A DNA stretch of 8,624 nt, from NCBI GenBank assembly GCA_041477005.1, contig JBGOUJ010000334.1, forward strand, positions 1-8,624, in the 5' to 3' direction. Both the position numbers and the translations under genes were made by a program. The stretch is from JBGOUJ01 sp041477005 (GTDB lineage Bacteria > Acidobacteriota > Terriglobia > Bryobacterales > JACQDG01). Below, in pieces: positions 4,717-8,624 of this stretch. The first letter of the stretch is position 1, and the number at the start of each line of letters is the position of its first letter. Under the pieces are notes generated by a model that was not told where the DNA came from, ran no database searches, and saw only the letters and a list, made by a program, of their open reading frames with translations.

Positions 4717-6042
4717 ATGCCGGATTCGGTGAATCGCAGGGACTTCGTAAAGACGGCGGTGGGAGCCGGAACGGCTCTGAGCCTGGGCCGGTCGCTGGCC
4801 GCCCAGTCGCAAGGCCGGGTCATTGGGGCCAACGACAAAATCAACCTCGGTCTTATCGGCGTGGGCATTCGGGGCGGGGGCTTGCTGCGGCAGTTCATGC
4901 GCATCGGCGAGGGGGACGGCAAGAGCCAGCTCATGGCCGTCTGCGACGTCTATGAAAAGCGCAAGCAGGCCGCCCAGGAGCGGTCTAAGGCCGAGTTCGC
5001 CACGCTCGATTACCGGGAGCTGCTCAACCGCAAGGACGTCGACGCGGTGATCATCGCGACGCCCGATCACTGGCACGCCCGCATGGCCATCGAGGCGATG
5101 CGGAAGGGCAAGGACGTCTACCTCGAGAAGCCCATGACCCACACCATCGAGGAGGCGCGCGAGGTGTGGCAGACCGCGGTGCAGACCGGGCGCATACTGC
5201 AGGTCGGCTCGCAGACGACCTCCGCCGACCAATGGTGGAAAGCCCGGAAAGCCATTGCGGACGGCATGATCGGCGACTTGATCATGAGCCAGGGTTCCTA
5301 TCACCGCAACTCGAAGGAAGGCGAGTGGAACTATACGATCGAGCCCGAGGCCGGCCCGGACGGCAAGGGCGCCAACTACATCGACTGGAAGATGTGGCTG
5401 GGAGAGACTTCGGGGCGTCCCTTTGACGCCGACCGGTTCTTCCGGTTCCGCAAGTACTGGGATTACTCGGGCGGCATCGCCACCGACCTGTTCTATCACG
5501 TGGTGGCTCCGTTGAACATCTGCTGGGGCGAGCCGCAGTTCCCGTGGCGCGTCTCGGGCATGGGCGGCAAGTTCGTTTTCAAAGACGACCGCGAGGTGCC
5601 CGACACCTTCAGCCTGGTGGCCGATTTCCCCAAGGGCCACACGCTGGTGCTGAGTTCATCCATGGCCAACTCGACCCACATCCCCGGGCTGATCCGGGGG
5701 CACGAGGGGACCATCGTGATGGTCGACCACGGGATGTTCGAGGGGAAGACCGACCACATTACGGTGACCGGGGAGAACCGGTTCCGCGAGGAGTTCACCA
5801 AGAAGTGGGGCGACATGAAGATTACCATCCCGGTCGAGGACAAGGGACCGGACGCCCACATGAAAAACTTCCTGGATTGCGTGCGGACCCGCGAGAAGCC
5901 GGTGCTCGACGCGCTGACCGGCTACAAGGCGCTGGTGACGATTCAACTCGGAGTGGACAGCTACCGCCAGCAACGGGTGATGTATTTCGACGTGGAGCAG
6001 GAAAAAATCGTCGACAAGCCGCCGAAGACGTATAACGTGTAG
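4717..6042 (+). CDS. Exported Gfo/Idh/MocA-family oxidoreductase (Tat signal)
   Basis: A 441-residue protein. Residues 6-12, NRRDFVK, are a twin-arginine motif, followed by a hydrophobic stretch to about residue 28, so it is probably exported by Tat. The Rossmann fold starts at 42-54 (INLGLIGVGIRGG, the dinucleotide-binding GxGxxG-type loop). Next come ATPDHWHARMA (114-124) and LEKPMTH (136-142), where EKP carries the family's catalytic lysine. A C-terminal substrate-binding domain includes GGIATDLFYHVVAPLN with the usual active-site Asp/His pattern. Family knowledge: NAD(P)-dependent oxidation or reduction of sugars and sugar derivatives, or glycoside cleavage by oxidation; exported members are abundant in Acidobacteria and Planctomycetes. 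The substrate is not predictable here. The start is supported by AAGGAGG at 4701-4707, nine bases before the ATG. A TAGAAT box lies at 4681-4686. The gene looks monocistronic, after the RNA array. Confidence 0.95.
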   Translation: MPDSVNRRDFVKTAVGAGTALSLGRSLAAQSQGRVIGANDKINLGLIGVGIRGGGLLRQFMRIGEGDGKSQLMAVCDVYEKRKQAAQERSKAEFATLDYRELLNRKDVDAVIIATPDHWHARMAIEAMRKGKDVYLEKPMTHTIEEAREVWQTAVQTGRILQVGSQTTSADQWWKARKAIADGMIGDLIMSQGSYHRNSKEGEWNYTIEPEAGPDGKGANYIDWKMWLGETSGRPFDADRFFRFRKYWDYSGGIATDLFYHVVAPLNICWGEPQFPWRVSGMGGKFVFKDDREVPDTFSLVADFPKGHTLVLSSSMANSTHIPGLIRGHEGTIVMVDHGMFEGKTDHITVTGENRFREEFTKKWGDMKITIPVEDKGPDAHMKNFLDCVRTREKPVLDALTGYKALVTIQLGVDSYRQQRVMYFDVEQEKIVDKPPKTYNV

Positions 6043-6059
6043 CGATCGGAAGGACCGAG

Positions 6060-6343
6060 CGGGCCCCGTGGTTCGGCACGCGGCTCAGCTACCGGATGCC
6101 GCCGCCGGGCGGGCTGGCGGGCGTGCCGGGCTACGCGGCCGCCGAATTACCGGGAGCGGCTGTGGGCGCGGAGACTCCCACACCTTCCTGACGCACGAGT
6201 TCGTTACTGCCGTGCGGGAAAGGCCCCGGCTGGCGGTGGACATTTGCGAAGCGCTGGTCTCCACGGCGCCCGGCTTCGCCGGCCCGCAGTCAGCGCTTCA
6301 GGGCGGCGTGGCGGTCAAGGTTCGCGACTTCGGACGCGGGTGA
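6060..6343 (+). pseudogene. C-terminal remnant of a second Gfo/Idh/MocA oxidoreductase
   Basis: From about 6176 one frame reads DSHTFLTHEFVTAVRERPRL, then AVDICEALVSTAPGFAGPQS and ALQGG. This is the conserved C-terminal segment of many Gfo/Idh proteins (typical pattern: HEFV, then bDxxEAL, TAPG, QSALxGG). No Rossmann domain precedes it. Between 6060 and 6170 another frame (WFGTRLSYRMPPPGGLAGVP) resembles the Gly/Pro loop that usually comes just before, suggesting a frameshift as well as loss of the rest. The piece sits 18 bases or more after the intact gene, which does not itself end with this segment, so it derives from a different subfamily member. Its 3' end overlaps the tail of the convergent DJ-1 gene by 54 bases. 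The left boundary is uncertain. Confidence 0.6.
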
Positions 6344-6859
6344 GGCGAGCGCTTCCAGAACGGCCCGGCAGAAATCGGGCAGATCGTCCGGCGTCCGTGA
6401 CGTGATCAGGTTGCCGTCAACGACGGCCGGCTCATCCACCCAGCGCGCCCCGGCGTTGATCATGTCGTCCTTGATGGAGAAGAACGACGTGGCGCGGCGG
6501 CCCCGCAGCACCCCGGCCGAACACAGCAGCGAGCCGCCGTGGCAAATCGAGGCGACCACCCTGCCCAGCGTGTTCATCTCCCGCACAATGTTGACGCAGC
6601 TCTGGTGCCGCCGCAGGTAATCGGGCGCCCAACCGCCGGGGATCACGATAGCGTCGATCTCGGTGGGCGAGAGGTCGCTGAAAGCGTGGTCGGCCTTGAC
6701 CGGATAGCCCAGCTTGCTCTTGTAGGTGGCGCCGGCCTGCGGCCCCAGGGTGAATGTTTCCAGCCCCGCCTCGCGGAACCGCAGCAGCGGGTACCAGACT
6801 TCCAACTCCTGGTAGAAGTCCTCCACCAGGACGGCGATCCTTTTGCTCTCCAGTTGCAT
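6290..6859 (-). CDS. DJ-1/PfpI-family protein (type 1 glutamine amidotransferase-like)
   Basis: A 189-residue protein from the ATG at 6859 (MQLESKRIAVLVEDFYQELE). That ATG is preceded by GGAGG at 6871-6867 with 7 bases spacing, so an upstream in-frame ATG at 6925 is not needed. Conserved points: Glu18 in the YQELEVWYP segment, the VIPGGWAPDYLR loop (72-83), and the nucleophile elbow ASICHGGSLL with Cys106 followed by His107. Family knowledge: members include stress-induced proteases or deglycases (PfpI, YhbO) and chaperone or glyoxalase-like activities; all are cytoplasmic and cysteine-based. The length is usual for the PfpI/YhbO group. Which activity it has cannot be decided from sequence. 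It converges on the Gfo/Idh remnant, and its last 18 codons overlap that remnant. Confidence 0.93.
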   Translation of the reverse strand: MQLESKRIAVLVEDFYQELEVWYPLLRFREAGLETFTLGPQAGATYKSKLGYPVKADHAFSDLSPTEIDAIVIPGGWAPDYLRRHQSCVNIVREMNTLGRVVASICHGGSLLCSAGVLRGRRATSFFSIKDDMINAGARWVDEPAVVDGNLITSRTPDDLPDFCRAVLEALASPASEVANLDRHAALKR

Positions 6860-6919
6860 GATTGGTCCTCCGAAGCCGAGCCGCGACCGTGAGCAGCGGT
6901 GAAAGAATCGAATTCGGCC

Positions 6920-6996
6920 GTGCATGAACGCGAATGCGCGCGAATGGGGCCATTGTTGTCATTCGCGTTTATCCGCGTTTATTCGCGGCTATTCCA
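6920..6996. repeat. GCG-AAT-rich inverted repeat
   Basis: Multiple short GCGAATG/CATTCGC and CGCG-TTTAT elements face each other: AACGCGAATGCGCGCGAATG on the left and CATTCGCG, TTTATCCGCG, TTTATTCGCGG on the right. The clearest stem is CGCGAATG/CATTCGCG around a 13-base centre. Similar sequences recur as dispersed non-coding elements in many environmental genomes. I see no gene in it. Confidence 0.5.
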
Positions 6997-7030
6997 TTCC
7001 TTCACCCCCCTGAGAGAACGGTTTGCCGAG

Positions 7031-7076
7031 GTCCGGAAACCGCTCCCTTACGGTCGCGGCTCGGAACCTCACGGCC
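7031..7076. repeat. Dispersed repeat element (CCGCTCCCTTACGGTCGCGG type)
   Basis: The segment GGAAACCGCTCCCTTACGG and the following TCGCGGCTCGG match from memory a short element that recurs in intergenic DNA of Solibacter-like acidobacteria and often yields a spurious PLPYGRGS peptide. Only one clear copy is present. A weaker echo (GGGCTCCCTTACGAGGG) lies at about 268-284 beside darG. This recognition is from general knowledge and was not verified by search. Confidence 0.45.
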
Positions 7077-7094
7077 ACAATCTCTAGTGTAGCT

Positions 7095-7125
7095 CCGAAT
7101 CGCTCGGGGGAGTTTGCCGATTCGG
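7095..7125. repeat. Perfect 8-bp inverted repeat in the gap downstream of the UPF0104 gene
   Basis: CCGAATCG (7095-7102) and CGATTCGG (7118-7125) flank a 15-base G/C-rich centre. It lies about 30 bases past the stop codon of the minus-strand membrane protein gene. With no T-run it is not a standard intrinsic terminator, but it could stabilise the 3' end of that transcript or be a protein site. Confidence 0.45.
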
Positions 7126-7155
7126 ATGCGGGGATGCGGGTAGCGGGTTTGCGAA

Positions 7156-8133
7156 TCAATGTTTCCGTTGCCCCAGACCCATGCCCCCCCACACCAGGAG
7201 AACGACATAGTTAATGGCCTGGAATAACAGTATGTATGCGATTGCATCGGTTCGGCTGAGCCCGAAAGGAGTCAATATGCTGACCGCGACGAATTGATAG
7301 ATTCCCACGTATCCGGGTGTGGCTGGCAGGGCGCTGCCGAGGCCTAAGCCTGCCACGAGCAGGAATGCCGCCGGCAAGCCGATCGAAACGCCGATGGCAT
7401 GTGCGCCCACAACGGTTGTTATCCCATCCAGACTCCATATGACCGCCGTGAGCAGCAGGAAGCGGCTCAGCCGGCCCCGATCGTGGAAGGCGCGGATTCC
7501 TTGAAGTCCTTGGCGCAGAGCGTGCTCCACTTTGTCCCGAAATCCGTGGGGTAGAGGCGCCCATGCCAGAAACCTGAACCAAAACGCTTCGCAAGCCGGG
7601 AGCAGGACAATAGCCGCGATGCCGCACAACCCGAGCACACTGAAGGGCTTCGCTGCATCCGCGAGCCATCCGGGCTTCTCGGGAAGCGTCAGCAGAACCG
7701 TTGCGCCAATGCAGATCAGGACGACAGCATCGACGACCCGCTCAGACAAGGCTGTGGCGAGAACAAAAGCCTTGCTCATGCCTGACCGTCCGCTGATCAT
7801 CAGGGTCCGCACGACCTCCCCAGCCCGCGCCGGAAGAACATTGTTTCCGAGATATCCGGCCGAAGTAGCCCAGAACACGAGCGGAATCGGAATGCGGCTG
7901 CCCGCGGACAACAGAATGCGCCAGCGCAAAGCGCGTACTAACAGAGCGAACGACATGGTCGCCAATGCAAGCGCTATAAATGGCGGTCGCGCTCCCCGGA
8001 CGATAGTCCAGACGCGCACCCATTCGATGCCGCGTAGCGAGTAGTACAGCAAGACGCCCGCGAGCGGGAGAGAAGCCACCCAGTAGATCGTACGCGGGCG
8101 AGTTCTCACGGATGTCTCATTCGATTCGGCCAT
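7156..8133 (-). CDS. UPF0104 / lysylphosphatidylglycerol synthase-like integral membrane protein
   Basis: A 325-residue protein with about seven or eight hydrophobic spans and a short basic N-terminus (SNETSVRTRPRTIYW) before the first span. Family signatures are ALRWRILLSA (about 68-77), GYLGNNVLPARAGEVVR (about 93-109), ALSERVVDAVVL (about 128-139) and PATPGYVGIYQFVAV near residue 285. These define the flippase-like domain of LPG synthase MprF, also found alone in UPF0104/AglD-like proteins. The cytoplasmic aminoacyl-transferase domain of full MprF is absent, so lysine transfer to lipid is not expected. Such stand-alone proteins are thought to move lipids or lipid-linked sugars across the inner membrane. 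The start ATG at 8133 has no strong ribosome site. A TATACT box at 8170-8165 could be its -10. It stands alone on its strand, between repeats and a divergent secreted-protein gene. Confidence 0.92.
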   Translation of the reverse strand: MAESNETSVRTRPRTIYWVASLPLAGVLLYYSLRGIEWVRVWTIVRGARPPFIALALATMSFALLVRALRWRILLSAGSRIPIPLVFWATSAGYLGNNVLPARAGEVVRTLMISGRSGMSKAFVLATALSERVVDAVVLICIGATVLLTLPEKPGWLADAAKPFSVLGLCGIAAIVLLPACEAFWFRFLAWAPLPHGFRDKVEHALRQGLQGIRAFHDRGRLSRFLLLTAVIWSLDGITTVVGAHAIGVSIGLPAAFLLVAGLGLGSALPATPGYVGIYQFVAVSILTPFGLSRTDAIAYILLFQAINYVVLLVWGGMGLGQRKH

Positions 8134-8337
8134 GAAGTTAAAACCTGGTCAACACTCCAGTCGAAGTATACAGGACGCAGATCTTCGGTCCTTGGCGTGC
8201 TTCATAAACGATCTCGGAAGTCGGCTTCTCTTACTCCGGCTCCCGCCGCAAAAGGATTGGCCGGCCCCCCTAAACCCACTGCCGGGGTGACCCGGATACC
8301 CGGATGCCACCTGGAACCGCCCGGGGCCGCTTCGTGG

Positions 8338-8356
8338 TAGACTCCTGAAGAGTCTA
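8338..8356 (+). promoter_or_regulatory. Perfect hairpin abutting the start codon of the secreted-protein gene
   Basis: TAGACTC (8338-8344), loop CTGAA (8345-8349) and GAGTCTA (8350-8356) form a 7-bp stem whose last base is the A of the ATG. The likely ribosome site (GAAGAG, 8348-8352 region) lies in the loop and 3' arm. The left arm also reads as a possible -10 box (TAGACT). It is either a translation-controlling hairpin or a DNA operator; the two readings exclude each other in part. Confidence 0.4.
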
Positions 8357-8624
8357 TGCGCGCGCCCTGGCTGGTGCTTTCTCTCGCCGGGATTGTTGTC
8401 TTGAGCATGGCTGCCTTTGCCGCGCCCAAGGCGGCTGCCCCGGTCGGGGAACCCAGAGCCTTGTCGGTCCATCCCTTCACCGGCCAATGCGGCTCTACGT
8501 TCCTGGCAACGGTCCGGGGCAACGGACTCCTCGAGGCCACCTCCGTGTTCCTGGAAGATGCTCCGCTCACGGTCACCATCGAGGGCGCCGAAGCCGAGCC
8601 ACCGAACGAAGCCACTGCCAAAAG
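8356..8624 (+). CDS. Secreted protein with IPT/TIG-like N-terminus, partial (runs off right edge)
   Basis: The first 89 codons are present and the frame stays open to the window end. Residues 1-23 (MRAPWLVLSLAGIVVLSMAA...) form a signal peptide with a likely cleavage after the AFA motif. The mature part begins with an Ala/Pro linker, then LSVHPFTGQCGSTFLATVRG, N-G-L, then a short strand pattern (ATSVFLEDAPLTVTIEG). This matches the 'P-x-x-G-q-x-G-T ... V-x-G-x-x-L ... V-x-F' layout of IPT/TIG-type Ig-like domains found at the N-terminus of large exported acidobacterial and planctomycete proteins. The rest of the protein, and so its function, lies outside. Start chosen on the signal peptide and the GAAGAG ribosome-like site five bases upstream. 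It is divergent from the UPF0104 gene. Confidence 0.75.
   Translation, partial: MRAPWLVLSLAGIVVLSMAAFAAPKAAAPVGEPRALSVHPFTGQCGSTFLATVRGNGLLEATSVFLEDAPLTVTIEGAEAEPPNEATAK

Noticed and set aside
4396..5640. 414-codon open frame on the minus strand
   Set aside because: It runs antisense through the Gfo/Idh gene, which has clear family motifs and a strong ribosome site. The minus frame is open only because of high GC and codon bias, and its tail is the RNA-array sequence.
6860..6925. Longer DJ-1 start at 6925
   Set aside because: The added residues are basic and unlike the family. The ATG at 6859 has a well-placed GGAGG and yields Glu18/Cys106 as in classic members.
7156..8133. Full MprF (lysyl-phosphatidylglycerol synthase)
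   Set aside because: Only the membrane flippase-like domain is present; the soluble aminoacyl-transferase domain is missing, so I name it only as UPF0104-like.
8149..8621. Minus-strand ORFs of 112 and 139 codons at the right end
   Set aside because: They run across the divergent promoter gap and antisense to a plus-strand gene with a clear signal peptide and IPT-like start.

Overview
The window looks like high-GC chromosomal DNA from a soil acidobacterium, probably of the Bryobacter/Solibacter type. This is inferred from gene content and style: a Tat-exported Gfo/Idh/MocA oxidoreductase, a secreted protein with an IPT/TIG-like N-terminus, several genes that look leaderless, and a dispersed repeat element of a kind I associate with such genomes. 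No rRNA, tRNA, CRISPR array or intact transposase was seen.

Layout. Positions 1-133 (minus) hold the start of a HAD-type phosphatase. Next to it, at 140-229 (plus), is a broken 5' end of a macro-domain gene. Positions 293-2440 (minus) carry a DarT-DarG toxin-antitoxin/anti-phage cassette: a near-consensus sigma-70 promoter with a nested four-half-site palindromic operator, about 370 bases with only tiny doubtful ORFs, then darT (DNA ADP-ribosyltransferase) and darG (macro-domain antitoxin). Right after the cassette, at 2610-3188 (plus), lies an intact macro-domain gene. Its first ~75 bases match the broken copy at 140-229, so the cassette sits between two copies of the same gene start. A hypothetical gene at 3155-3655 overlaps the end of the macro gene.

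Positions 3656-4560 hold no protein gene. They carry a tandem array of four ~230-base units. Three units share a ~142-base module: a conserved 5' segment, a two-part hairpin with a nearly invariant G-rich 17-base loop, and an intrinsic terminator. The terminator stems differ between units by compensatory and wobble changes, and so does one central stem. This points to a family of small structured RNAs, and it is the strongest candidate for something undescribed here.

Positions 4717-6042 (plus) encode the exported Gfo/Idh/MocA protein, followed by a decayed C-terminal piece of another family member (about 6170-6343). Convergent to it is a DJ-1/PfpI-family gene (6290-6859, minus). Then come about 300 bases of inverted and dispersed repeats, a UPF0104/LPG-synthase-like membrane protein gene (7156-8133, minus), and the start of a secreted protein gene (8356 to the right edge, plus) whose start codon abuts a perfect hairpin.

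Functional links: DarT would modify thymidines in DNA. DarG would remove the modification and also block DarT. The neighbouring stand-alone macro protein belongs to the same broad ADP-ribose hydrolase superfamily, so the left third of the window is an ADP-ribose-centred locus. The remaining genes look like ordinary housekeeping or accessory genes.
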